Source: Toxorhynchites rutilus septentrionalis
Taxonomy: Eukaryota > Arthropoda > Insecta > Diptera > Culicidae
DNA length: 64,000 nucleotides
Assembly: GCF_029784135.1 (NCBI RefSeq)
Contig: NC_073746.1
Coordinates: 295,144,089-295,208,088, forward strand
Direction: 5' to 3'
Shown here: one piece after another, positions 43,588 to 54,000 of the stretch
Layout of the letters: each line of letters starts with the position of its first letter
Numbering within the stretch: position 1 is the stretch's first letter
Position numbers and translations under genes: made by a program
Notes under the pieces: model-generated
Database searches by the model: none
Told to the model about the DNA's origin: nothing
The model's input: the letters and a program-made list of their open reading frames with translations, nothing else

Positions 43588-46500
43588 TCACACACGAAGA
43601 TCGATAGCTTTAAGGAATACATATATTTGGGACATGTAATCAAGGTCTAACCGAGCCAACACGTCTCTCACCGGCACATTGGGCTGCCTTCCTCGGGCCC
43701 GAAGGGTGACTACTAAATTCGATCTGGCGACAAGATACAGCTCGCACGACCAAACAACGTGCTCGATGTCGTGGTAACCTTGGCCACAAACACAAAGATT
43801 GTTGTCGGCAAGATTAATACGAAAGAGTAGCGCATCTAACGAACAGTGATTGGACATGAGTCGGGAGAAGGTGCGAATAAAGTCCCGGCTCAAGTCCAGA
43901 CTTTTGAACCATGGTTTGAGGCTAACCTTAGGGATAATCGAGTGGAGCCACCGGCCCAATTCATCTTCGTTCCATTTGCGTTGCCAGTTAACTATGGTAT
44001 TTTTGCGGACTAAAGAATAAAATTCATTGAAGGCGATTTGACGCTGATAAATATCGCCTTCAATTGCACCTACCTTTGCTAATGAGTCAGCCCTCTCATT
44101 ACCCAGAATTGAGCAATGTGAAGGGACCCAGACAAAGGTAATGACATAACAGCGTCTGGATAAAGCACTCAAAATTTCTCGTATTCTCTCAAGGAAGTAC
44201 GGCGAGTGCTTTTCCGGCCTCACTGAACGGATAGCTTCGACAGAGCTAAGACTATCCGTTACAATGTAATAGTGTTCAACAGGTCGTGAGGCGACGCTGT
44301 CCAGCGCCCAGTGTATCGCTGCCAATTCAGCAATATACACTGAGCAAGGATTCTGAAGACTGTGTGAGGTGCTAAAAAATTCGTTGAACACTCCAAATCC
44401 TGTGGACTCATTCATAGAGGACCCATCAGTAAAGTACATATTATCACAATTGATATCCCCATACTTTGCATCGAAGATCGTTGGAACGATCCTCGATCGA
44501 AGATAATCTGATGTTCCATGGATATCCTGCTTCATGGACAGATCAAAATGCACAGAGGAATTGATGTAGTCAGGAAAACAAACACGGTTGGGAATATACG
44601 AAGAAGGATCAACCTGCATGGAGACGAATTCATGATATGAGCTCATGAATCCAGAATGAAAATTTAGCTCGATCAGCTGCTCAAAATTTCCGATCACCAA
44701 TGGGTTCATAACCTTACACCGGATGAGGAACCGAAGAGATAATAAATTGAAGCGATCTTTTAGTGGGAGTAGGCCTGCCAAAACCTCGAGACTCATGGTA
44801 TGCGTTGAGGGCATACATCCCAACGCGATACGGAGACAAAGATACTGAATTCGCTCGAGTTTAATGAGGTGTGTTTTGGCAGCTGATTGAAAACAGAAAC
44901 TGCCATACTCCATCACTGAGAGAATAGTTGTTCGATACAACATTATAAGATCTTCGGGATGGGCTCCCCACCATGTGCCGGTAATTGTACGGAGAATGTT
45001 TATTCTTTGTTGGCATTTTTTACTCAGATACCTAATATGGGCCCCCCAAGTACATTTGGAGTCGAACCAGACCCCAAGATACTTGAATGACATAGCATGA
45101 GTGATCGGTTTACCCAAAAGTTGAAGCTTTGGTTTTGCTGGTTTATGCTTCCTAGAAAAAACCACCATCTCTGTTTTCTCCGTGGAGAATTCGATCCCTA
45201 GCCCAATGGCCCAGGTTGAAAAATTGTTCAAAGTATCTTGTAAGGATTCTTGCAGGTCGGATTCGTTTGATCCTACGACAGACACCACTCCATCATCTGC
45301 AAGTTGTCTTAGGCTGCAATTTTGTGTAAGGCAATTGTCAATGTCGCTTACGTAGAAGTTGTACAAAAGGGGGCTTAAACATGAGCCCTGGGGGAGTCCC
45401 ATGTAAGAGACCCGACTTACTGCCGAATCTCCGTGAGAAAAGTTCAAATGTTTCTCACAAAGCAAGTTATATAACATATTATTCAATAGAGGCGGCAGAC
45501 CCCGAGATTGTAATTTGTCTGACAAAACCTCTATTGAAACAGAATCAAAGGCCCCCTTTATGTCCAAGAATACTGAAGCCATTTGTTTTTTTTCGGCGTA
45601 AGCCAGTTGAATTTCTGAAGAAAGCAACGCAAGACAATCATTCGTCCCCTTGCCCCTGCGGAACCCATATTGTGTATCTGAGAGTAGGCCATTCGTTTCA
45701 ACCCATCGATCAAGGCGAAACAAGATAATTTTCTCCAACAATTTCCGTATACAAGACAGCATTGCTATTGGGCGGTACGAATTGAAGTCGGACGCGGGTT
45801 TTCCGGGTTTTTGAATAGCTATAACTCGTACTTGTCTCCAATCATCTGGAACAATATTATGCTCCAGAAACCGATTGAATAAGTTCAACAAGCGATGTTT
45901 CGCCACATCAGGGAGATTTTTCAGCAAGTTGAACTTAATTCTATCCGATCCCGGAGCAGAATTGTTACATGAAAGGAGAGCAAGAGAGAATTCTACCATC
46001 GAAAACTCGGAATCAAGATCGCACCTATCTTGTGGTATATCTCGAATAATTCTTTGCACTGGAGCGGAATCGGGACAAACCTTTCGTGCAAAATTAAAAA
46101 TCCATCGATGTGAATATTCCTCGCTTTCATTGGATGAAGAGCGATTTCTCATGTTTCGAGCCACTTTCCATAATTTTTTCATTGACGTTTCTCGTGACAA
46201 ACCTCCCACGAAATTTCGCCAATAAGCACGTTTTTTCCCTTTGATCAAGTTTTTAATTTATTGATTTTCAAGGTCCAAATACTTCTGAAAATTTTCAGGG
46301 GTTCCACGTTTCCGAAAAGCTTTAAATGCATTCGATTTATCTCCATAAAGCTTGGAACACTGGCCATCCCACCATGGATTGGGAGGCCTTCGACGAATAG
46401 TGGAACCTGGGATGGGTTTCGTTTGAGCGCGAACCGCGCTGTCATATATCAAACGAGAAATGAAGTTATACTCCTCCAATGGAGGCAAACCATCTCTGGA

Positions 46501-47274
46501 ATTGATGGCTAGAGCAATCGCGTCCGCATATTTTTTCCAGTCAATGTGTCTTGTGAGGTCGTATGCCATGTTTATTGATTCAGAAGAATTCAACCCATTG
46601 GTGATAGAAATTTTGATTGGCAAGTGGTCACTACCGTTGGGATCCTGGATTACATTCCACTTGCAATCTAACGATAGTGAATTCGAGCAAAGCGAGAGGT
46701 CAAGAGCACTTGGTTTAGCAGGAGGTTTAGGTACACGTGTTGTTTCCCCAGTGTTCAAAACGGTCATATTGAAGCTGTTACAAAGGTCATATATCAACGA
46801 TGAACGATTGTCGTCGTACTGTTCCCCCCAGGCAGTTCCGTGAGAGTTGAAGTCTCCCAAGATTAATCGTGGCTCAGGAAGGAGTGAGCACATGTCAACA
46901 AGTTGCTTGCGGCTAACCGCAGCTCTCGAAGGCCAATACAAACTGACTATACAGAGGTCTTTGCCTCTGATGTTTGCATGACAAGCAACAGCTTCGATCC
47001 CTCCAGTAGGTGGAAGGTCAATTCTAAAAAATGAGTGACACTTATTGATCCCCAATAGTACCCCTCCGTATCTGTCATCACGGTCCAAGCGTATTATATT
47101 AAAATCGTGGAAAAAGAGATCATTTTGAGAAGAGAGCCAGGTTTCGGATAGAGCAAAAACATCACAATTGAGTTTATGAATTAGAAATTTGAATGTATCC
47201 AATTTAGGGATAAGACTACGACAATTCCACTGTAAAACAGTGATATCTCCGACCTCTCTATTTAAATTAGACAT
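43588..47274 (-). pseudogene. ORF2 polyprotein: APE endonuclease, reverse transcriptase, RNase H (one stop)
   Basis: The start ATG at 47272-47274 overlaps the ORF1 stop (atgtctaa). Residues 1-240: APE endonuclease that nicks the target (LQWNCRS, ALSETWL, ILGDFNSHGTAWGE, GSDHLPI). A TAA at 46258-46260 follows LDLENQ; the same frame resumes with IKNLIKGKKRAYWR, so only this codon breaks about 1229 codons. Reverse transcriptase: PIAMLSCIRKLLEKII, TQYGFRRGKGTNDC, DIKGAFDSV, GLPQGSCLSPLLYNFY and the active site QLADDGV (Leu before ADD, where Tyr or Phe is usual). RNase H: YFTDGSS, IAELAAIHWAL, IVTDSLSS, NERADSLAK. A terminal Cys/His cluster CVCGQGYHDIEHVVWSC is present. RNase H and layout indicate the I group. 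Confidence 0.93.
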
Positions 47275-48838
47275 CAAGAGAGATAATCATTGCAAGGAGG
47301 GGCCATGTTTGCATCAATTGCTGCAAAATTGTCTTTAGTACTGGAAGCATTGCGGTGACAATGGTTCTGATGGAGTCGGAAACATTAAAACACGTGAAGA
47401 TTTGATCCACAAGGTCAGACAACTTTATAAATCCCGATTGGGAAGTTGAACTTGACGGAAAAACAGGGACAGTTGGGGTTTTTGATGTCCCCTCGAGTGC
47501 TGGGTCGTTCGAAGGTGAACCATTACCACGGAGGCCAGGAGGGACCTGATTTTGCTTATCCGCTGCACTCGATTTTTTGGGCAAGCTAACAGGGGGTATC
47601 ACCGGAGGGACTTGTCCTTGAACTTTGGGAGTGGTCACATTTTTGCGCCGGGGATTCCCTTGAGAAATAAACGGCGTGCCCCCGTTAGCTGTATCCGCTT
47701 CCATTTCGTCAACTGGCAACGTAGCGAAGACATTGTGTGTATTGATTGGTTGTTGTTCTTGAGCCAGTGGAGAAGCGCCCTTCAAAATTTCTGCGAAAGT
47801 GCGTTTAGAGCGTTCCCTCAAAGAGCGCTTCTGTTTCTCCCAGCGAGCCTTGTATGTTTCACAAGCTGAGAGCACGTGTGGGGATCCCCCGCAATATGGA
47901 CACTTATGCTCAGTCGCACTGCAGGATTTCCCCTCATGTTGTTCTCCGCAAGTGGCACATCGTTCTTTATTGGCACAATAAGCAGCCGTGTGACCAACTG
48001 ACTTGCACTTTAGACAAGTCATTGGCTTTGGAATAAAAAGTCGCACGGCTAACCTCAATTTATCTACCATCACGTAGTCAGGGAGAGCTGAACCAGCGAA
48101 GGTGACTCGAAACGAGTTGGACGGCGTAAATTTCTTTTCTTCTCCTTCATGGGAGACTGTTCCGAGCTGGCGGCAACCCAAGATCTTAACAGTCGTCGAG
48201 GGCAGTTTTTTAAAACGGCCGGTACCTTCACTCGTAATGTATTCGCACGTCAAGCCCGTTTCGGTTATCACACCCTCAATTTCGACTATGTGAGAGGGTA
48301 TGTAGACCCGATACTCAATTGTAAAATGCTGATCGACAACAATCTTGTTTGCATCTTTTCGATCATTCACGACAACTCGCAATTTGTTTGGTCTAACCTT
48401 CGAAATTTCCGAAACGGAGGTATACCTTGCCAGATCTTTCGCGATCTGCATGACTCTCAACGCCTTTCCATTTGGCTTAGGCCTGAAGAAAACAACCCAG
48501 GGACCAGTTCCGGGCGCATCTTCTGGATAGACCTTTACACGGGGAGTGGGAATAACAGGGGGGGAAGGCGAGGACGGGGATTGAGAGTGGGAAGGCGAAG
48601 GTTGAGAAGGAGCGGGAAGAACAGAGGGAGAAGACGAGGTTGAAGGTAGAGTGGGATCGTTAAGGGCAGATGGGAGATTTGCTAGTTTTTTGGAGGGAGG
48701 CTTGGTAGGGTTAGCTGACTCGTCCCCAGAAGAAGTATCTTCCGTATTTGGAACACGTTTGAGTGACTTTTTTTTATCCGTTAGGAGGGAACTAGAGTCA
48801 GAGACCTCCATATCCGAAGGTCCCCCACTCTCTGCCAT
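47267..48838 (-). CDS. ORF1 gag-like nucleic-acid-binding protein (523 aa)
   Basis: Intact frame starting MAESGGPSDMEVSD and ending LAMIISLDV. Residues 60-100 are Pro/Ser-rich and probably disordered. A central region (107-260, containing TGPWVVFFRP and HFTIEYRVY) resembles the RNA-binding part of retrotransposon ORF1. Three zinc knuckles follow: C275-C278-H283-C288, C294-C297-H301-C306 and C313-C316-H321-C326, which would bind the element's RNA in a ribonucleoprotein. The C-terminal third is low in recognised features. A degraded relative is at 18242-18745. Expressed protein is plausible, since no lesion is visible. Confidence 0.9.
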   Translation of the reverse strand: MAESGGPSDMEVSDSSSLLTDKKKSLKRVPNTEDTSSGDESANPTKPPSKKLANLPSALNDPTLPSTSSSPSVLPAPSQPSPSHSQSPSSPSPPVIPTPRVKVYPEDAPGTGPWVVFFRPKPNGKALRVMQIAKDLARYTSVSEISKVRPNKLRVVVNDRKDANKIVVDQHFTIEYRVYIPSHIVEIEGVITETGLTCEYITSEGTGRFKKLPSTTVKILGCRQLGTVSHEGEEKKFTPSNSFRVTFAGSALPDYVMVDKLRLAVRLFIPKPMTCLKCKSVGHTAAYCANKERCATCGEQHEGKSCSATEHKCPYCGGSPHVLSACETYKARWEKQKRSLRERSKRTFAEILKGASPLAQEQQPINTHNVFATLPVDEMEADTANGGTPFISQGNPRRKNVTTPKVQGQVPPVIPPVSLPKKSSAADKQNQVPPGLRGNGSPSNDPALEGTSKTPTVPVFPSSSTSQSGFIKLSDLVDQIFTCFNVSDSIRTIVTAMLPVLKTILQQLMQTWPLLAMIISLDV

Positions 48839-49324
48839 TTTAAATTTTCACTTATATTCTAAGTATTTTTTTAAACAATATTTCACAATAAAATAATTCA
48901 CAAAAACAAAAAAAAAACTTATAATTATTAAATATTTTCTCTCAGTATATTCAATCTTATTCACCTATGAACGCACTCCAGTGCAGATGAACGGGAGCGT
49001 GCTGAAAGCTCGTTGGTGGTGGGAATGTGCCTACGACACCACTACACACAGTCGTCGGTGAAAGCTTATCCGCACTGTCACTGTTGGCACGATGACTCGG
49101 CGAAATCTCCAATGTCGGCGAAGCAGCGACAAAACAAAAACCAATGCTTGGCTTTCCGAGGATGAAAGCCTTTATCCACTTGCAGGCAGGGCACTTCACT
49201 CACTATCCAGATAGTGAAATGAACTCTTCAGCGGCAAAAAAACAACAATCACGCGGTAACCGATAACGGAACTTGGACGCGACTTTCCTTCGTCTGGTTA
49301 CTTCGGGCAATCGGCGAAGAATGG
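48839..49324 (-). promoter_or_regulatory. 5' UTR / internal promoter region of the I-like element
   Basis: About 485 bases between the target duplication and the ORF1 ATG. Elements of this type carry a downstream RNA polymerase II promoter here; that is known for the family and not visible as a specific motif. AT-rich near ORF1, GC-richer near the 5' end. Confidence 0.6.
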
Positions 49325-49440
49325 CTTCAGCTACTTGATTGTGATAAAATTTCTGAAGAAAACTGAGCTCTTTTGGTACTAGTCTTGCTGCGTTTTGATA
49401 GAATATATATTTCAATTCGTTAGGACTACTCGTTTTTTTC
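49325..49440 (-). pseudogene. Mariner transposase relic, N-terminal side of the split
   Basis: The complement reads AARLVPKELSFLQKFYHNQV, then joins across the 12-bp duplication to AEDLLERSLSDPTF at 43223. This matches the mariner segment between the DNA-binding and catalytic domains. It demonstrates that the I-like element inserted into an older mariner. No mariner terminal repeat was resolved on either side. Confidence 0.75.
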
Positions 49441-49584
49441 AGTTTCCAGCGATACGGAAAAGCACGGAGTGGTAAATACTAACTGTCTCCATCTATAAGA
49501 CTAGCTTTTCATTGGTTTTGTTTTGGTCAGGCTTTTAAAAAAATATGTGAATAGCCCATATAATAACCAACATACATCCATAAC

Positions 49585-50074
49585 AGTTCGGCTGAAAAGT
49601 TTATAAGGTTATTTTTTTTGCAAAATTCAATTTTATTATTCAACATAATTGCCTTCGAGGGCGCTACAGTAATTATAGCGTTCTTGCAACTTTTCGATAC
49701 AATTTTTATAGTACTCTTTCTGTTTTTCCAAAATAGGCCTCAGTTTTGGCAATAATTTCATCATAGGTCTTAAATTTCTTGCCAGCGAGCATCCTCTTCA
49801 GGTCTGCGAACAGAAAATAGTCGCTTGGGACAAATCTGGAGAATACGGTTGATGCGGAAGCATTTCGAAGCCCAATTCATGCAATTTTGCCATCGTTTTC
49901 ATTGATTTGGGAGTAGTAGCTTCACTCTCAATGCTGTAACTCACGAACCAATCGACCGATTGCTGTAAAATTTTGATACGTATCCATTGAAAGATGGTGC
50001 TTTGTGATAGTAATGTAGATTTTTGCAAGAGGCGCCATCTAGACGTCAACCTTATGAACATTTCAGCCGAACTT
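49585..50074 (-). mobile_element. Internally deleted mariner (~490 bp)
   Basis: Ends agttcggctgaaaagtttat and complement agttcggctgaaatgttcat, continuing to aaggtt, form 27-bp inverted repeats. The minus strand keeps the transposase C-terminus: LHELGFEMLPHQPYSPDLS (third catalytic Asp) and, frameshifted, CSLARNL and ILEKQKEYYKNCIEKLQERY. The DNA-binding domain and first two Asp are deleted. It is a MITE-like derivative, mobile only if a matching transposase exists elsewhere. Confidence 0.85.
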
Positions 50075-50859
50075 TTACATCGGAAGATGGGTACTTCTAC
50101 AATGAAAAAGTTTCTCTAACAACAACTTTTTCATGAAAAAATAATCTTTTACTCGTAACATTTTTCTGTGTAAAATATCGCGTACGACATGTTCTTGACA
50201 TGTATCTAAGTAGAGAAGTTTGCAGAACATGTCAATTGTGATAATTCACACACAAAAATGTAACGGGTTAGATTAGCAGTGATTTTTCAAAAACAAACAT
50301 GGAAAAGTTTTTGTTCGAAAAACTATTTCCCTGTAGCAGTTCCCTTCTTCCAGGCTATGGATGTGTGGTCGGTAGTTGTGTATAATTCTTTTTTTTTCAA
50401 AATTAAAAAAAACATGTTTTTGAGAAAAATGAATTTGAATTTTCAAATATTTTTTTGAAATAATATTAAAAAAAAGTGTTTGATATTTTTCAATGCTCAA
50501 CTATTTCTAATTTAATTCTTTGACCAAAATTTGTTATTTTTTTAGACAATTTTTTTTAAATATTGATTTTTTTAAAACTATCTTTCGGAAAATTTTAACT
50601 AAAAAAGTACCTAAGTATAAGATCTACAAAATTTTGATCGGTGAACGAAATGTAGGAAATCGTTCAATTTTTCAAGTTTAAACAATTTTTTTTGGAATAG
50701 TACCATTGAAATAAAACATAAAATTCTTTGTTCTCAATAACAAAATATAAATAGCTCATGTGTGTAAATCATCGCGATTGACATATTCTGCAAACCTTTT
50801 TCTATTTATAAATATGTCAATCGCGACATATTATAATCTGACAGATGCTGCTTGTGAGC
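50075..50859. other. AT-rich DNA, no gene recognised
   Basis: Low-complexity A/T runs dominate. The phrases 'catgtcaattgtgataattc' (50228) and 'tatgtcaatcgcgacatatt' (50813) suggest old repeats, not resolved. Confidence 0.4.
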
Positions 50860-51040
50860 AATGTTGCCACGTTTTCATCTGTACCAGAAGGGTGAAAAAT
50901 CTTTTCCATCTGTACTTTTAACATAGGACTATGTCTTTGATTTCTATATAGGGGAGTCATTCTACGAAAAATGTAACGATTTATTAAGAGTTTTCAAACG
51001 CATATTACTCAAAATCGTTATTGCGACATATGTTATGTTA
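50860..51040 (+). repeat. 'ATCTGTACC' block followed by GACGTAG-type block
   Basis: Joins the two repeat blocks seen separately at 3611-3690 and 12862-12972, suggesting they are parts of one family: 'tgttgccacgttttcatctg', 'aaaaatcttttccatctgta', then 'aggactatgtctttgatttc' and 'gttttcaaacgcatatta'. Confidence 0.55.
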
Positions 51041-51479
51041 TACACCATTAGACAGGAAATTTATCCAGCAGTAAATATAGTAGAAAAAGGTAATAATTTA
51101 ACGATTACACAAGGGTATTGATGACGATACACTCGTCTTTACCGCACTCGAAGGACTTCTTCGCTAGATGATACTAGCAACCGAAAAGCACGCACTCCAA
51201 AACTTGTGCACAATGCACAATAGAACCACGCGAAAAGGACAATGTCCAGTGTCATCGACCGACCAACGAAAATGAAGAGACCGTACTGTAATATTGAACG
51301 TATATTTGGTAAAAGAGGGTCAAGCTTTACAAAGATACTAATCTATTGAATCTGGATTGAAGCATAAAATTCCAGTCCGTTTCATTTCGAACGGTATCAC
51401 GGGAATTCAAATGAGGGTTATTCTACAATTTTTATGGCTAATTCTAACAGGTATGTTTTCTTTCGATTGCACTAACCAC
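51041..51479. other. No recognised features
   Basis: No gene or repeat was recognised. Confidence 0.35.
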
Positions 51480-51900
51480 TCGCTAACCTCCCCGACGCAA
51501 CGAGCAATTTGTTTGCCTAAATTCGGGCGTTAGATCTCAATGTGAGCTGATGCGTATAATGAATTATTCTCCATTTACTGATAATAGGCATTTATTAGTT
51601 AATGTATTGTATGTTGCCCAATCAATTCGTGCTAAATTCACGTTTTTATCGTGTAGGTCTTGCTACTAACAATTTATGTAATTGTGGTCCAGGATGTCAT
51701 AACATCGAGCATGTTGTTTGGTTATGTAAAAAATCAAATTAATGGTTTTAACTGGCTGCTGATTTAGAAGTTCGAAAGGTTCACGCATATCGGATTATGA
51801 TAGCTTAAGTAGTCACGATCTCAATATTATGTTCCCCATATATGTCTTCCTTAGAAGCCCGCTTCACTTCCTCGAATGCACATGTCCATTCTCCTTTCCC
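51480..51900 (+). pseudogene. C-terminal ORF2 relic of another I-like element
   Basis: The plus strand reads LATNNLCNCGPGCHNIEHVV followed by WLCKK, matching the terminal Cys/His cluster of the full-length element (LADNNLCVCGQGYHDIEHVV then WSC). Surrounding codons show stops and frameshifts. Divergence is clearly greater than in the copies at 6984 and 38327, so this is a different, older family. Confidence 0.6.
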
Positions 51901-52094
51901 TTTCCTATACATAAGCAAAACATAGCACCCAATGAGATCAATTCACTACAGCAGTGACACGAACTTCCCAAGAGAGCACTCATGGCTATAGGATACTCAA
52001 TAAACATCTCCTGGCTATAAAGTTATTACAACCCCTACAAACAATGTTTCAAACAACGTAACAACGAAGGAGAAAATGCTATTTTTATCTTTAA

Positions 52095-52745
52095 CTAGCT
52101 GACCCGGCAAACTTCGTCTCGCCCAAAATTTATTTTTTCACGTTTTCTTATCAAACGCTCGTTAATGGGCTACCCTTTAAAATTACCTTTTACTATGAAA
52201 TTCCTAGTACTTCTACCAAAACTCGCCATTATAAAATCAGATTATTTTCAGACACAATTCTCGTTCCAGATTTTTCAACTACTTGCAAAAAAACATGGTT
52301 CTCCGCTACATGGAATAAATGTTTGATACAAAAAAATATGATAGAATAAAGACAGCACTAAATCGGACAATTCATTTCTAGAGTTTAGCTCATACCATCA
52401 TAGAAACATTTCTCGTTCCCAAAAAATCCTCAAATCCCAAATTTGGCTCAATTTGCTTGATTATTTCTCGAGTTATGCAGAACTTTGTGTTTTATTTGTA
52501 TGACAGCTACCCCTTAGCGAGAGGGGAGGAGTGTCTATTCACAATAGAAACATTTCGTGCCCCCTAAAACCTTCACATGCCAAATTTGGCTCCATTTACT
52601 TGATTAGTTTTCGAGGCTTCATTCGTATGGCAGCCCCCCCCTTAGAGAGGGGGGAGGAGTGTCGAACTACTATAGAAACATGTATTGTACCCTAAAACAT
52701 CCACTTGCCAACTTTGGTTTCGTTTGCTTGACTAATGGCAGAAAA
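52095..52745 (-). mobile_element. 5'-truncated Helitron copy
   Basis: The 3' end 'ctagctgacccggcaaactt' starts at 52095 on the plus strand. The body matches the Helitron at 3844-7923 ('gacacaattctcgttcc', 'ctaaatcggacaattcat') without the I-like insertion. About three units of the 143-bp repeat lie at 52440-52740. The 5' terminus is absent. Confidence 0.75.
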
Positions 52746-53266
52746 AAAATTGTTGCTTCATGTTATTTGATTACTTAAAACACGTAGTACTGAGCCTTAC
52801 TTAACAATTTCAATAAAAAATTTCTGATATTTTCACTGAAACTTCATCGGCAACCAAGAATGACGTATCTATTTGCACCTCTTTCGTTTCATATGTACGA
52901 GTTTCAACTGTCCTAGAATAATATTTTAAATAGCCGTGCAGAATAGCTGCTGCTAGGTAATCCAAACAATCGGAACTCTAATCCCATCGGAACAATTTAC
53001 TCAACCATCACCACCACTTATATAGAACATTTATATATCCCTCCTACTAAAAGTCAATTGAATAATCGCGGTTTCTACAAACATTAATGTTCTCACATAT
53101 ACAAATAGCGATTCGCGAGTTTGAACATTTAACGTGGATATTTTCCGACATTTGCCTTTTTCGTATATCCGTAATAAATGGTATGTATAACAATAATCGT
53201 AAAGAGCACATATGTAAATCGTATATACATCCAAACTAATTCGCAAGCATCTGTTATGTATGGATA
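52746..53266. other. AT-rich DNA, no gene recognised
   Basis: Nothing recognisable. Confidence 0.35.
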
Positions 53267-53348
53267 TCGCATCCACTTTTTTATATATATGCTAGATAGA
53301 TGCATCACATACTCCCCAAAATACGGGGTATATGATGTTGTATATACG
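53267..53348 (+). repeat. Copy of the 739-826 repeat
   Basis: 'gcatcacatactccccaaaa' and 'ggggtatatgatgttgtata' match 'gcatcatataccacccaaaa' and 'tgggatatatgctgctatat' of the other copy. Confidence 0.45.
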
Positions 53349-53384
53349 ATAGTTTTACGATTTAGTTTCCGCAATAGTGCAGGA

Positions 53385-54000
53385 AAAATCGACACCCTGT
53401 CAGAGCGAAATCGACACTTTCAGAACAACGAATAGGTTTTCATGTTATGGGAAATCAGCGTGAAACCGACATCTTCAGATTTTTCCAGTTGAAAGCTATT
53501 TTTTCCGAATGCTACGATGTCTTCTGTAGGTATATTTTAATCGAAAAATTTGGGAAAATCCCATGCTTTCAATGAGTCTAATTCTTATTCTTGATGAGTC
53601 TACATAAATCCTAGATCATTATTCCGTGCATGCTGTGAGAAAGTAGGTGACTTTGTTGCTTATCGTTGCTCAAAAGCTTCGTTTTGAAATTTCAAGTCTA
53701 TTCGGGGTAAAATCGACACTTTCTGTCAGAGTGAAACCGACAGCTGGGGTGACATTACGCATTTCGAAACGAGTGATTTTTTTTCGTTTCGACCACTTTG
53801 ACTTAGCCTTGTTTACGAACCCAAAAATTTTACATTTCTCTACGAGACAAATTTCGCTCTAAATCTAGTACACTGAAAATATTAACTTAAAAAATATACA
53901 TAATACTAAAACCAATTCGATTTGAGTTCGAATTTTCTCGAAAAGAGTTACTCGTTTCGAACCCCACCCCTGGTTTCACCCTGGCTAATAAGAAAAAATG
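53385..54000. repeat. Cluster of 'aaatcgacac' motifs
   Basis: 'aaaatcgacaccctgtcaga', 'gcgaaatcgacactttcaga' and 'gtgaaaccgaca' occur at 53385-53470, and 'aaaatcgacactttctgtca' with 'gtgaaaccgacagctggggt' at 53708-53755; 'ggtttcaccctgg' follows at 53972. It may be the ends of an undescribed inverted-repeat element. No coding region. Confidence 0.35.

Larger units (their letters stand above)
43224..49324 (-). mobile_element. Full-length I-like non-LTR retrotransposon
   Basis: A 6.1-kb element with perfect 12-bp target duplications cttcagctactt at 43212-43223 and 49325-49336. In transcript order: 5' UTR (49324-48839), ORF1 (48838-47267), ORF2 (47274-43588) overlapping ORF1 by 8 bases, 3' UTR (43587 down to 43224) ending in a poly(A) seen as a T run. 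Two truncated relatives are at 6984-7657 and 38327-38795. The APE endonuclease, RT and RNase H order fits the I superfamily. Only one stop codon damages it, so it inserted recently. Confidence 0.93.

Noticed and set aside
45381..46225. Plus-strand frames of 115 and 116 codons
   Set aside because: They lie antisense to the retrotransposon ORF2, which has the conserved motifs.
46249..46260. ORF2 as two separate genes (endonuclease and RT)
   Set aside because: Both halves are in the same frame with one TAA between them; the downstream 'start' is a TTG codon inside a conserved region, so it is one broken gene.
48149..48643. 164-codon plus-strand frame
   Set aside because: Antisense shadow of the intact ORF1.
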